Shown one piece after another: positions 50,692-62,771 of a DNA stretch of 64,000 nt. This DNA comes from Bradyrhizobium sp. 186 (GTDB lineage: Bacteria; Pseudomonadota; Alphaproteobacteria; Rhizobiales; Xanthobacteraceae). Both the position numbers and the translations under genes were made by a program. The notes beneath the pieces are model-generated. The model searched no databases. It saw only the letters and a program-made list of their open reading frames with translations, and was not told the origin of the DNA. Location of the stretch: positions 5,766,001 to 5,830,000 of the forward strand of contig NZ_CP082164.1 in the NCBI RefSeq assembly GCF_023101685.1. Direction: 5' to 3'. Numbering within the stretch: position 1 is the first letter of the stretch; every line of letters begins with the position of its first letter.

Positions 50692-51190
50692 CGACATCCA
50701 AGACAGTCTGGCATCTGACGGAGCGCCGTTGTGGGATCAGTTGGCGGTCTCACGATGATCGTGCTGGCGTGCCCGGCCGAAATTTGCAGGTCGACGCCCG
50801 CGTCGGACGCAATCGTCCTCTGCAATTTCGATCACAAATCGAGCGACAAACTGCGGCGTGTTTGGCTAGCCACCGAGTTTCTTGGCCCGCGTTGACCCCG
50901 GCGCCCTCGCCGCGATCTGGAACTATGAAACAGTATTTACTAACCAGCCGCGTCCGAGGCGGTTACGGTCGGCCCGTCGCGCTTCGAGCAAGCAAGATCG
51001 GCAGAATTGCCGATAAATAAAGTTTAACAGCGCCCACATAGGCCACCCCTCCCTTGCAAGCTTCCTTGCGCCATTACCGAATTATATTGGCCCGCCCAGC
51101 GCTCTGAAGTGTGTGACGTCAATCACAAAGGGGGCTTTGCGTTAATGCCATGCTGCGAATAGTCTGCTCGAGTTGCGATTTGGGGCTGCA
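50692..51190. other. Intergenic region with a CRP-like site
   Basis: No credible coding sequence is found in these 499 bp. The one clear signal is the TGTGA-N6-TCACA dyad at 51112-51127. The middle part is lower in GC than its surroundings (for example ATGAAACAGTATTTACTAA), which may mark a promoter-rich or decayed stretch. Confidence 0.6.
51112..51127 (+). promoter_or_regulatory. Perfect CRP-type binding site TGTGA-N6-TCACA
   Basis: Both CRP half-sites are exact and correctly spaced: TGTGA at 51112-51116 and TCACA at 51123-51127. The centre is about 71 bp upstream of the caspase-like gene start, near a position suited to activation. Which CRP/FNR-family protein acts here is not known. Confidence 0.6.
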
Positions 51191-53022
51191 ATGGGCGCAT
51201 TCCGGCTTTTTCTATTCTTGTTTGTTGCAATCGGTATTGGCTGCGGGTCGGCGCGCGCGGAAAAGCGCGTCGCCCTGGTGATCGGCAATTCCGCCTACAA
51301 GAGCGCACCCAGGCTGACCAACCCTGTGAACGATGCCACCCTGGTCGGCGGCATGTTCAAGAAGGCCGGGTTCGACATGGTCGACATCAAGCTCGATCTC
51401 AATGCCGCCGAAATGCGCAGGGCGCTGCGCGATTTCGGCGGCAAGGCTCGCGAGGCCGAGGTTGCCGTGGTCTACTACGCCGGTCACGGCATCGAACTGG
51501 ATGGAACGAACTACCTGATCCCCACGGACGCCACGCTCGAGACGGACAGCGATGTCCTCGACGAAACGCTGCCGCTCGATCGTGCCTTGTTCGCCGTCGA
51601 GCCGGCCAAGCAGCTCCGGCTCGTCATTCTCGATGCCTGTCGCGACAATCCCTTCGCCAAGACCATGAAGCGGACGATCGCCGCGCGGGGCGTTGGCCGG
51701 GGGCTTGCCAAGGTCGAGCCCACGAGCCCGAACACCATGATCGCTTTCGCCGCGAAGGCCGGCTCGACGGCCTCGGACGGCGACTCCAAGAACAGCCCGT
51801 TTGCCGCGGCTCTTGTCGAGCGGCTGCCGACGCCGGGGCTCGATCTGCGCAAGGCCTTCGGCTTCGTGCGCGACGATGTCCTCAAGAACACCGGCTACAA
51901 GCAGGAGCCCTATGTCTACGGCTCCCTCGGCGGCGATGACGTGTCGCTCGTGCCGGCCAAGCCCGTCGCCGCCGGGCCGCAGGCCAGTCCTCAGGACGCG
52001 ATCCGCCGGGATTATGAGCTGGCGCTGCAGGCGGGAAATCGGGACGCGTGGGAAGCCTTCCTCCAGGCCTATCCCGACGGGTTCTATGCCGGCCTCGCCC
52101 GTGCGCAGCTGAAGAACGTTGCCGCCGAAGAGGCGCGCGCCGCAGCAGCCAAGAACGCCAGGCTGAAGAAGCAAAGGCCCGGCTCGCAGCCGAGCGCGCC
52201 GACAAGGTCGAGCAGGAGAAGGCGGCGGCCACAGCCAAGGCGGCGGAGGAGAAGCGTCTTGCTGCCGAGAAGGCCAAGCAGATCGAGGAAGCCAGGGCGG
52301 CCGCAGCCGAGCAGCGAAGGAAGGAGGCCGAGGCCGCAGCGGCAAAGGCACTCGCCAACAAGCTCGCCGCGGAGAAGGCGCTGACCGAGAAGTTCGCCAG
52401 CGACAAGGCCGCGGCCGAGGCGGCCGCGAAGCAGGCCGCCGAGAAGCAGGCCGCCGCCACTGCGGAGCAAAAGGTCGCGGCGGTGGCGCCCTCTTCGAGT
52501 CCGCCGACGATGTCGCCGCAGGAAACGACCAAGCTGGTGCAGTCGGAACTCCGCCGCGTCGGCTGCCTAACAGCTTCGGCGGACGGCGACTGGAACACGT
52601 CGTCACAACGCTCGCTGACGCTGTTCAACAAGTACGCCGGAACCAAGTTCGACACCAGGCTCGCGAGCTTCGATGCACTCGATGCGATCAAGGCCAAGCC
52701 GGGCCGCGTCTGCCCCATGGTTTGCGATCACGGCTCCAAGGCTGACGGCGATGCATGCGTGAAGATCACCTGCCGTGCGGGTTACCGCGTCAATGACGAC
52801 AATGAATGCGAGAAGGTGCAGGAGAAGAAGCCGGTTGCGACGCGCGAGGACGCCAGGAAGCGGGATGAGCAGCGAAAGCGAGTCGACACCGCGCCGACGC
52901 CGCCGCAGGCAACAGGACAAATGACATGCAACAATGCGGGGTGCCGGCCTGTTCGCAAGGGGTGCCATCTGGAGAAGGTCATGGACAATACCGTGAGCGG
53001 CCTGCGAGAAGTCTGTAATTGA
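51191..53022 (+). pseudogene. Caspase-like (peptidase C14) exported protein interrupted by a frameshift
   Basis: A signal peptide is followed by a p20-type caspase domain. The catalytic dyad is present in YYAGHGIE (His) and ILDACRDNP (Cys), and the domain starts KRVALVIGNSAYKSAPRL. A charged Ala/Lys/Glu-rich coiled coil comes next. Around 52157-52165 the reading frame shifts. The coiled coil (QAEEAKARLAAERADK) and a C-terminal part with Cys-rich VCPMVCDHGSK and CRAGYRVNDDNECEK continue in another frame to 53022. One missing base explains it; the restored protein would be about 610 residues. The N-terminal frame alone ends in a long Arg-rich tail at 52384. Confidence 0.85.
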
Positions 53023-53209
53023 CGAACTGCGGGCCGAGTTAAGGAGCCAAGCGCAGCCATGGCGAAGGGCCATCAGGGCAATACTGGCGCGGCCGAGATG
53101 CCTCCTGACGAACAAGCAAGAAAGCTCTGTGGATGCAAGGTGGCCGATTGTTCGAGGACTGACGATGAACAACGGCTGCACGTCCGGAACTCGCGAAGCG
53201 AGCGAAGGC

Positions 53210-53286
53210 TGGTGGGCGGTCACGGATTCGAACCGCGGACCCTCTCGGTGTAAACGAGATGCTCTAACCAGCTGAGCTAACCGCCC
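53210..53286 (-). tRNA. tRNA-Val (TAC)
   Basis: This 77-nt cloverleaf with encoded CCA has the acceptor GGGCGGT. The anticodon stem-loop TCTCGTTTACACCGAGA gives anticodon TAC, and the T arm contains GGTTCGAATCC. It lies between the caspase-like gene and the GFA gene. No integrase is associated. Confidence 0.97.
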
Positions 53287-53349
53287 CTCGCCGCCTCTTT
53301 AGCCCCAGGCGCCCCAACGGGGCAAGTGTGGAACATCAATCCCTGGACG

Positions 53350-53754
53350 TCAGTCCTTGGGGCGCCCCGGCAGCCCCGGCACCGCGTCGATCCACACCGC
53401 CGCCGACTGGCACCAGATCTGACGGCTCGGCCGCAACGCGTCGCGCTGGCGGATGCTGCCCCAGCGGATGCCCCAATCGTCGACCTGGTCGCCCTCGCCG
53501 CTTGTGAACAGCGGGGAACCGCAGTCGCTGCAAAAGTGCTGGAAACGCATGCGGCCGTTGTCGCCGCGTTTGCCGTAGACCTTTGGCGTGCCGCCGGTGA
53601 GCCTGACATCGGTCGCCGAACAGACCGCCGTCACCCGGAACGGCGATCCCGTCAGCGTCTGGCAGTCCCGGCAATGGCAGACAGAGACGGCCTCCGGATC
53701 GATCTCGGCCTCGTAGGTGATCTGCCCGCAATGGCATTGCCCGTCGATCTGCAT
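53350..53754 (-). CDS. GFA (glutathione-dependent formaldehyde-activating enzyme-like) family protein
   Basis: Small zinc-binding protein of 134 residues. Zinc ligands lie in GQCHCGQITY, VCHCRDCQTLTG and FCSDCGSPLF, all expected Cys present. The family is named after formaldehyde-activating enzyme, but most members have unknown substrates. It is followed on the same strand by tRNA-Val and preceded by the lon terminator. Confidence 0.9.
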   Translation of the reverse strand: MQIDGQCHCGQITYEAEIDPEAVSVCHCRDCQTLTGSPFRVTAVCSATDVRLTGGTPKVYGKRGDNGRMRFQHFCSDCGSPLFTSGEGDQVDDWGIRWGSIRQRDALRPSRQIWCQSAAVWIDAVPGLPGRPKD

Positions 53755-53793
53755 GACTTCGCCCTCCCGAGAAGAATTGCTCCCAAAAACAAA

Positions 53794-53815
53794 AACGGCG
53801 CCCGAAGGCGCCGTT
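53794..53815 (-). terminator. Rho-independent terminator of lon
   Basis: On the minus strand AACGGCGCC, loop TTCG and GGCGCCGTT form a 9-bp perfect stem, followed by TTTGTTTTT. It lies 21 bp after the lon stop. T-rich ends on both sides could make it work in both directions. Confidence 0.9.
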
Positions 53816-53835
53816 TTATCATCTTTCGTTCGATC

Positions 53836-56259
<2,424 letters not shown>

Positions 56260-56454
56260 GGCCTTTTCCTTTTGCTTTGCCCCCTTGCACGCAGCCCGCC
56301 ATGCTCATGCGCAACCGCCACAAGGTGCCGAGGTGATCCGCAAAACCGGTCGGTCCGTCGCAGGTTGGACCGGGCTTGCCGGATCGGAACTGAGGCGAAT
56401 CTTGAAGAGAATTTTCGCTCGCCGCCGACATTAGGTGGCTATCGACCCGGGGGG

Positions 56455-56461
56455 TGTCAAG
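56455..56461 (-). promoter_or_regulatory. Possible lon promoter -35 element (CTTGACA)
   Basis: The minus-strand CTTGACA is followed after 18-19 bases by ACCTAAT. It fits a weak sigma-70 or heat-shock-type promoter about 195 bp from the lon start. The -10 match is poor, so this is tentative. Confidence 0.3.
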
Positions 56462-56518
56462 TCATTGAAAAACGCGCGCCATCAGGCGCTTACGCACGCG
56501 GATAAGCGACGCAACACC

Positions 56519-56543
56519 GGCTGCGGAGATACATTCCGCAGCC
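56519..56543 (-). terminator. Hairpin downstream of clpX
   Basis: GGCTGCGGA and TCCGCAGCC form a perfect 9-bp stem with a 7-base loop, 40 bp after the clpX stop. No T-run follows, so termination may need Rho or the hairpin may protect the 3' end. Confidence 0.5.
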
Positions 56544-56582
56544 GTGACTTGTCTAGACGATTGGAGCGTTCCAGCGCCGCAA

Positions 56583-57854
56583 TCAGGCGCTGGCGTTCTC
56601 GACGGCGCGATCCGACCGATCGGCGTAGATGTAGAGCGGACGGGCCGTGCCTTCCACAACTTCGCGGGAAATCACGACTTCTTCCACACCTTCCAGGCCC
56701 GGCAGGTCGAACATGGTCTCGAGCAGGATCGCCTCGAGGATCGAACGCAGCCCGCGCGCGCCGGTCTTGCGCTCGATCGCCCTGCGGGCGACCGCGCCAA
56801 GCGCCTCGTCGGCGAAGGTCAGCTCGATGTTCTCCATCTCGAACAGGCGCTGGTACTGCTTCACCAACGCGTTCTTCGGCTCGACGAGGATCTTCTTGAG
56901 CGACGTCTCGTCCAGATCCTCCAGTGTCGCCACGACGGGCAGACGGCCGACGAACTCCGGGATCAGGCCGTACTTCAGGAGATCTTCGGGCTCGACGTGA
57001 CGGAAGATCTCGCCGGTGCGGCGGTCTTCCGGCGCCAGCACCTGAGCGGCGAAACCGATCGAGGTCGAACGTCCGCGCGCCGAGATGATCTTTTCGAGGC
57101 CCGAGAACGCACCGCCGCAGATGAACAGGATGTTGGTGGTATCCACCTGCAGGAACTCCTGCTGCGGATGCTTTCGGCCGCCCTGCGGCGGGACCGAGGC
57201 CACCGTGCCTTCCATGATCTTCAACAGCGCCTGCTGCACGCCCTCACCCGACACGTCGCGCGTGATCGACGGATTGTCCGACTTGCGGCTGATCTTGTCG
57301 ATTTCGTCGATATAGACGATGCCGCGCTGCGCGCGCTCGACATTGTAGTCGGCCGACTGCAACAGCTTCAGGATGATGTTCTCGACGTCCTCGCCGACAT
57401 AGCCGGCTTCGGTCAGCGTCGTCGCATCGGCCATCGTGAACGGCACGTCCAGGATGCGGGCGAGCGTCTGCGCGAGCAGCGTCTTGCCCGAACCGGTCGG
57501 ACCGATCAGCAGGATGTTCGACTTCGCCAGCTCGACGTCGTTGTGCTTGGTCTGGTGGTTGAGGCGCTTGTAGTGATTGTGCACCGCGACCGACAGGACC
57601 TTCTTCGCATGGCTCTGACCGATCACGTAATCGTCCAGCACCTTGCAGATTTCCTTCGGCGTCGGAATCCCGTCGCGCGACTTGACCAGCGAGGATTTGT
57701 TTTCCTCGCGGATGATGTCCATGCAGAGCTCGACGCACTCGTCGCAAATGAAGACCGTGGGACCCGCGATCAGTTTACGGACTTCGTGCTGGCTCTTGCC
57801 GCAGAACGAGCAATACAGCGTGTTCTTGGAGTCGCTCGTGCCGACCTTACTCAT
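56583..57854 (-). CDS. clpX: ATP-dependent Clp protease ATP-binding subunit ClpX
   Basis: Unfoldase partner of ClpP, 423 residues. The N-terminal C4 zinc-binding domain has CSFCGKSQ and CDECVELC (residues 16-41). Walker A is [12 protein letters not shown], Walker [11 protein letters not shown], and the pore and ClpP loops lie in the usual positions. It lies downstream of clpP (461 bp gap) on the same strand. Confidence 0.97.
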   Translation of the reverse strand: MSKVGTSDSKNTLYCSFCGKSQHEVRKLIAGPTVFICDECVELCMDIIREENKSSLVKSRDGIPTPKEICKVLDDYVIGQSHAKKVLSVAVHNHYKRLNHQTKHNDVELAKSNILLIGPTGSGKTLLAQTLARILDVPFTMADATTLTEAGYVGEDVENIILKLLQSADYNVERAQRGIVYIDEIDKISRKSDNPSITRDVSGEGVQQALLKIMEGTVASVPPQGGRKHPQQEFLQVDTTNILFICGGAFSGLEKIISARGRSTSIGFAAQVLAPEDRRTGEIFRHVEPEDLLKYGLIPEFVGRLPVVATLEDLDETSLKKILVEPKNALVKQYQRLFEMENIELTFADEALGAVARRAIERKTGARGLRSILEAILLETMFDLPGLEGVEEVVISREVVEGTARPLYIYADRSDRAVENASA

Positions 57855-58315
57855 TCATGTCTCCGTCCGCGGTTCGATCCCGTCCGCTCGATCGCTCTAT
57901 TCCGGCACGACAACCGGCCCAGACCTTCAAATAGAGCAAATTCCGTACCAAAAAAGACCCTACGCGTTACATCCCGTGCGAATCACGGTCACTCGATTCT
58001 CCGCGATCATAGCCGATCAATCGTAGCCAACCATGCTGTCACCCGACTATCAAGAATTCGCTAATCGGGGAGCCGCCAGCTACCCGTGACAATACCGTGA
58101 TTTCACGTCTTGGCACGGGCGAAGTGATCGAAATCACCCCGGCGTTGCTGGATTGCCACGAAAAACAAGCACGAAAGCGGAACTTTCTGCCCGTCGCAAG
58201 ACGCAGATTGCTTTTTGCGCCCGTGCGAGGTGCGCCGTTAACGTCAACGTCGCCCTGATGATCCCGGAAAATTCCAACAGGTATTCCAAGGATCGATATT
58301 GCAGCCCCGGTAGTG
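57855..58315. other. clpX-clpP intergenic region
   Basis: No coding sequence or repeat family is supported in these 461 bp. It is long enough to hold a separate clpX promoter. Short dyads are seen (for example CGTGCGAATCACG), but none is convincing as a named operator. Confidence 0.55.
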
Positions 58316-58951
58316 TTACGGGGCCTTCGCGCCCGCCGGTTCCTCGGCGCGCTTGTCGATGACCCTGTCGACCAGGCCGAACTCCTTGGCGTCGGAAGCG
58401 GTCAGGAACTTGTCGCGTTCCAGCGCGTCCTCGATCGCCTTGTAGGTCTGGCCGGTGTGCTTCACGTAGATCTCGTTGAGCCGCTTCTTCAGGTTCAGGA
58501 TTTCCTGCGCGTGCAGCATAATGTCGGTGGCCTGGCCCTGGAAACCGCCGGACGGCTGATGCACCATGATGCGGGAGTTCGGCAGCGAGAAGCGCATGTC
58601 CTTTTCGCCGGCGGCGAGCAGCAGCGAGCCCATCGAGGCGGCCTGACCCGTGCACAGCGTCGAGACCGGCGGGCGGATGAACTGCATGGTGTCGTAGATC
58701 GCAAGGCCCGACGTCACCACGCCGCCCGGCGAGTTGATGTACATCGAGATTTCCTTCTTCGGATTTTCCGCCTCAAGGAACAGGAGCTGCGCGACCACCA
58801 GCGTCGACATGCCGTCCTCGACCGGCCCGGTCAGGAAAATGATGCGCTCCTTCAAGAGGCGCGAGAAGATGTCGTAGGCGCGCTCGCCACGGTTGGTCTG
58901 CTCGACCACCATGGGCACGAGGTTCATGTAGGTTTCAACCGGATCGCGCAT
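58316..58951 (-). CDS. clpP: ATP-dependent Clp protease proteolytic subunit
   Basis: Serine protease subunit of 211 residues forming the double heptameric chamber. The catalytic Ser is in [16 protein letters not shown] (near residue 106) and the His in [11 protein letters not shown] (near 131). The Ser, His and downstream Asp region are intact. It is located between tig and clpX as in most proteobacteria. Confidence 0.97.
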   Translation of the reverse strand: MRDPVETYMNLVPMVVEQTNRGERAYDIFSRLLKERIIFLTGPVEDGMSTLVVAQLLFLEAENPKKEISMYINSPGGVVTSGLAIYDTMQFIRPPVSTLCTGQAASMGSLLLAAGEKDMRFSLPNSRIMVHQPSGGFQGQATDIMLHAQEILNLKKRLNEIYVKHTGQTYKAIEDALERDKFLTASDAKEFGLVDRVIDKRAEEPAGAKAP

Positions 58952-59241
58952 GAGTCACCTAGTTTTTCGGACGCGAACATCGCCAGTTTTGGCCGGATTT
59001 GCCGGAAGGCCGATGGACGTCCCGTGATGCAGGAACTTTGGTAGAAGGCTTTTCGATAGAAGACTTGGATACAGCGTGCACCGACAGATATAGCCCAATT
59101 CGCGCCAGACAAGTGCGGAGCGAATTAAGGCTTAATCCACGCGGCAGTTGAAGCTGATTCGCGCAAAGAGGCCCAGCCCGCCACCTGGCTAGCTCGACCT
59201 GTTACGCCGATCATCCTTAATAGAAGGCTTTCTCAACGCCT

Positions 59242-60603
59242 TCAGGCTGCGGTCTTTTCCGCTTCGTCGTCCTTGTAGAGATCCTCACGCGAGACCTTCT
59301 TCTCGGTCACGTTGGCGAGCTCCAGGATGAAGTCGACCACCTTGTCCTCATAGATCGGTGCACGAAGCTGGGCCAGCGCGTTGGCGTTGTTGCGATAAAA
59401 GTCCCAGACTTCCTTCTCGCGGCCGGGCATCTGGCGGGCCCGCTCAATCACGGCGCGGCCGACCTCGTCGTCGGTCACGGTGATCTTGTTCTTCTCGCCG
59501 ATCTCAGAGAGCACGAGACCGAGCCGCACGCGTCGGTCGGCGATCTTGCGGTATTCCTCCTTGGCGGCATCTTCAGTGGTGTCCTCGTCGGCGAAGGTCT
59601 TGCCGGCGGAATCCATCTCGGCCTTGACCGAGTTCCACATCAGATTGAACTCTTCGTCGATCAGCGACGGCGGCGCCTCGAAGCGATGCGCCTCGTCGAG
59701 CTGGTCGAGCAGCGCGCGCTTGACGCGCTGGCGCGTCGCGCCCGCGAACTCGGCGACCAGCCGCTCGCGCGCAGCTTCCTTGAGCTTGTCGAGCGATTCC
59801 AGGCCGAGCGTCTTGGCGAACTCGTCATCGATCGCGACATCCTGCGGTGCCTCGATCAGCGTCGCGGTGGTCTCGAACTCGGCCGGCTGGCCGGCAAGCT
59901 TGTCGTTCATGTAGTTCTTGGGGAACGACACCTTCAGCGTACGCGTCTCATTGGCGCCGATACCGGTGAGCTGCTCCTCGAAACCCGGGATGAAGGTGTT
60001 GGAGCCGATCACGACCTGGATGCCCTCGCCGGTGCCGCCCTCGAAGGCTTCGCCGTTGATGGAGCCCTTGAAGCTGATGGTGACGCGATCGCCGGATTCG
60101 GCCTTGGCGCCCTCGGCCTTCGCCGCGTAGCCGCGGTTCGAATCGGCGATGCGCTTGATCGCCTCGTCGACATCGGTGTCGGAGACGTCAGCAACCGGCT
60201 TCTCCACCTGGAAGGCCTTGAAGTCGGCGAGCGCAATCGCCGGCACCACTTCGATCGCAACCGTATAGGTCAGATCGGTCTTGCCGGAGAGCAGTTCCTC
60301 GACCTCGCCCTGCTCGGTCGGCATGGTGATCTTCGGCTCGGTCGCGAGACGGAAGCCGCGCTCGGAGAAGAGCTGCGTGTTGGTGTCGCGGATGGTCTGG
60401 TCGATGGTCTCGGCCATCACCGAGCGGCCATACACCTTCTTCAGGTGACCGACCGGCACCTTGCCGGGACGGAAGCCGTTGATGCGGACCTTGTCCTTGA
60501 GGTCGACGAGCTTGGCGCCAGCCTTGGCGTCGAGATCAGACGCGGGAACGCTGATCTTGAACTCGTGCTTCAAACCTTCCGAGAGGGTTTCTGTGACCTG
60601 CAT
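59242..60603 (-). CDS. tig: Trigger factor
   Basis: Ribosome-bound chaperone and peptidyl-prolyl isomerase, 453 residues. The ribosome-binding signature [17 protein letters not shown] is near residue 45. The FKBP domain includes [19 protein letters not shown] and [12 protein letters not shown] helical C-terminal arm follows with an acidic/lysine-rich end ([11 protein letters not shown]). I use the ATG at 60601-60603 (MQVTETL); the frame opens further upstream, but that part is non-conserved. Confidence 0.96.
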   Translation of the reverse strand: MQVTETLSEGLKHEFKISVPASDLDAKAGAKLVDLKDKVRINGFRPGKVPVGHLKKVYGRSVMAETIDQTIRDTNTQLFSERGFRLATEPKITMPTEQGEVEELLSGKTDLTYTVAIEVVPAIALADFKAFQVEKPVADVSDTDVDEAIKRIADSNRGYAAKAEGAKAESGDRVTISFKGSINGEAFEGGTGEGIQVVIGSNTFIPGFEEQLTGIGANETRTLKVSFPKNYMNDKLAGQPAEFETTATLIEAPQDVAIDDEFAKTLGLESLDKLKEAARERLVAEFAGATRQRVKRALLDQLDEAHRFEAPPSLIDEEFNLMWNSVKAEMDSAGKTFADEDTTEDAAKEEYRKIADRRVRLGLVLSEIGEKNKITVTDDEVGRAVIERARQMPGREKEVWDFYRNNANALAQLRAPIYEDKVVDFILELANVTEKKVSREDLYKDDEAEKTAA

Positions 60604-60783
60604 GGCGTCCAATCTTCTTCTCGTTCGGTCCCAGCGCGTTGCGCGTCGGGACGCTGTCATCAATCGGTCCAGCGCGCGAGGCCAATGCCCCTGCGCCGGT
60701 GGGTTCATCGGACCCGGCTCCAGACGGAAAAACATCCGCAAGGAGCAGGCCCTTCAGTAATCCGTGCAAACGCTGAAAGCGCT

Positions 60784-60868
60784 TGGTGCGGGCGGAGGGA
60801 CTCGAACCCCCACAACTTTCGTCACTGGAACCTAAATCCAGCGCGTCTACCAGTTCCGCCACGCCCGC
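60784..60868 (-). tRNA. tRNA-Leu (TAG)
   Basis: This 85-nt type II tRNA with encoded CCA has the acceptor GCGGGCG pairing with CGCCCGC. The anticodon stem-loop CTGGATTTAGGTTCCAG gives anticodon TAG. A long variable arm (TGACGAAAGTTGTG) and the T arm GGGGTTCGAGTCCCT are present. It lies 180 bp upstream of tig. Confidence 0.97.
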
Positions 60869-61021
60869 GTAAATTTGCATCAAGACCGGCCGCGATGCCG
60901 CGGGCGGCGGGCTTATAGCATGTGCCTGCCTGTTCGCAGCAAAAAAATGGCCGTGTAGACGCATGCTTCAAGTAGGCATGCCGGCTGGACTTATCCAGCG
61001 CGGCGTGGTCCGCATCGCGCC

Positions 61022-62326
61022 ATGGAAACGCGGATTTTTGCCTCCACCCGACGTGAGGTTCTGGCCGGCCTGGGAGCCTCGGTCGTGGGCGTGCTTGGCG
61101 GCGGCGCAGTCCCGCCCGTGACCGCCCAGGTCGCCCTCCAAGCCCGCCTCGCGAGCCTGGCTCTGAGGCCGGCTCAGCCGGCTACACCAATCTGGGAGCT
61201 GGCCGCCGTAAGCCATATCGGGAACGTCCGTCTCAAGCGTGGCGACCGCTGCGAGGTGGTATTTCGGAACGACCTGCCTGTACCGCTTGCGCCAGTCTGG
61301 TACGGCCTTAATGGCGCGACTGCGGCCGACCCGCTGCGGGGGCGCGCGCCCACCGCGCCGGATGCGACCGAAACATCAATTATTTCAATACCAAACGCAG
61401 GAACCTTGCTGGCTGACTTTCGTCTGTTCGAGGATGGCCTGAAAGCGCCCGGCCGCCCGCTTCCGATCATCGCCGAGGAGACGAGCCGCGCGGCCGTTGA
61501 CCGTGACGAGGTGCTGTTGATCGAGGAATGGCGCCTGCGGCCGGATGGGACCGCACTTCCCCCGGGCCGCGACCCGAAGGACACGCAGCCATTCTATACC
61601 CTCAACGGGCGGACTTCATTCGAACTCTCAGCCGCAGCCAACGAGCGGCTCCGGCTGCGCTTTATCAACGGCTCCCAACGCACTGTCCTGGCGATCAAAT
61701 TGGAGAACCACGACGTCCGCGTGATGGCCATGGACGGACAGCCGGCCGAGCCGTTCCCGGCTCGCAGCGGCGCTGTGGTGCTGGCCCCCGGCGCGCGTGT
61801 CGACGTATTTGTGGATACGGCCACGTCGGCCCCGTTCCTGCTGCACGACGGCAAGGAGGCGCACCAGGTCGGGAGCCTCACGATCTCTGGCAGACTGGAG
61901 CGGCGCGTCCCGCTGTTTGATCCACAGCCACTTCCGTCGAACGGCCTCCCCGACCAGCTCGATCTGAAAGGCGCCCTGCGGTTCGATGTCGCGCTCAGCG
62001 CACCCGACGCCGGTTGGATACGGCCTGCAAGCTTCTCCACCTCGTCCGCCCCAGCCTTCCGCGCCAAGGCCGGCCGCACCGTCGTGCTGGCACTCAAGAA
62101 CCCCGCGCCGGTCACCACCGTATTCCACCTGCACGGCCACCACTTCCGGCTGCTGGACCGCCTTGACGATGGCTGGAAGCCCTACTGGCTCGACACGCTC
62201 GCGATCGAGCCCGGCCAGACCCAACGCATCGCGTTCGCCGCAACCTCACCCGGACGATGGCTCATCGAATCCGTTGTGACCGACTGGGCCGCACCGCGGC
62301 TGGTGCGCTGGTACGCGGTGGAGTGA
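61022..62326 (+). CDS. Tat-exported multicopper-oxidase-like protein lacking copper ligands
   Basis: Cupredoxin-fold protein of 434 residues resembling the SufI/FtsP-CueO group. A twin-arginine signal is seen in STRREVLAGLGASVVG (residues 8-23). The first-domain ligand segment that should read HWHG is VWYGLNG, without His. The C-terminal domain keeps FHLHGHHFRLLDR, but the final HCH...H...M block is replaced by GRWLIESVVTDWA with no Cys or His. A catalytic trinuclear centre is therefore unlikely, and a structural or one-copper role is more plausible, as in SufI. Confidence 0.85.
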   Translation: METRIFASTRREVLAGLGASVVGVLGGGAVPPVTAQVALQARLASLALRPAQPATPIWELAAVSHIGNVRLKRGDRCEVVFRNDLPVPLAPVWYGLNGATAADPLRGRAPTAPDATETSIISIPNAGTLLADFRLFEDGLKAPGRPLPIIAEETSRAAVDRDEVLLIEEWRLRPDGTALPPGRDPKDTQPFYTLNGRTSFELSAAANERLRLRFINGSQRTVLAIKLENHDVRVMAMDGQPAEPFPARSGAVVLAPGARVDVFVDTATSAPFLLHDGKEAHQVGSLTISGRLERRVPLFDPQPLPSNGLPDQLDLKGALRFDVALSAPDAGWIRPASFSTSSAPAFRAKAGRTVVLALKNPAPVTTVFHLHGHHFRLLDRLDDGWKPYWLDTLAIEPGQTQRIAFAATSPGRWLIESVVTDWAAPRLVRWYAVE

Positions 62327-62327
62327 G

Positions 62328-62771
62328 CTATCGGCCTGCACGCGTCCAGAGATGGCAGGCGTCGGGCTCTTTCTCCTCGTTCCTCGCCCCGTCGGTCTGC
62401 TCGACCAGCTCGAATCCGCGGGCTTCGTAGAAGCGTCGCGCCTGTTCGTTGCGCTGGACGGTCCAGAGTTCCAGCCGTTCGCAGGCGCGTTTGGCGATCT
62501 CGAGGAGTTCGGTGCCAACACCGCGGCCTTGGGCAGCGGGAAGCACGTAGAGCTGCTCGATCCAGGCTTCACGGAAAGCAATGATCCCGCTCAGGACCTC
62601 GTCTTCGAAGTGTCCCCATAAGCGGCACGTCGGGAAGACATGCTCGCAATAGAACCAGCGGTCCTGGTCCGGCGCGTGCAGCCCAACCAGCCACGGCATA
62701 GCCTGGTCAAACGCAATCCGATGGACCTGCGCGGCCGCGCTCATGTCGGTGAGCGCGAGCTGCCTGAGCAC
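62328..62771 (-). CDS. GNAT family N-acetyltransferase
   Basis: Acetyl-CoA-dependent acetyltransferase of 147 residues. The acetyl-CoA loop is AAQGRGVGTELL (near residue 80), preceded by IEQLYVLP and followed by NEQARRFYEARGFELVEQT, the classic GNAT C-terminal motif. The start is a GTG at 62769-62771 that overlaps the stop of the upstream gene by one base (TAGTG), so the two are coupled. Substrate is unknown. Confidence 0.88.
   Translation of the reverse strand: MLRQLALTDMSAAAQVHRIAFDQAMPWLVGLHAPDQDRWFYCEHVFPTCRLWGHFEDEVLSGIIAFREAWIEQLYVLPAAQGRGVGTELLEIAKRACERLELWTVQRNEQARRFYEARGFELVEQTDGARNEEKEPDACHLWTRAGR

Larger units (their letters stand above)
56260..56582. other. lon-clpX intergenic region
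   Basis: No gene is supported here. The region holds a perfect 9-bp hairpin after clpX at 56519-56543, and on the minus strand a CTTGACA element (56455-56461) upstream of lon that could be a -35 box. The remaining sequence is ordinary leader. Confidence 0.6.

Noticed and set aside
56544..58064. Plus-strand 506-residue frame opposite clpX
   Set aside because: Antisense shadow of a highly conserved gene with no recognisable domain.
59030..59235. Repeated TAGAAGGCTTT near the tig-clpP gap
   Set aside because: Only two short matches about 180 bp apart, with no symmetry or wider similarity; likely chance.
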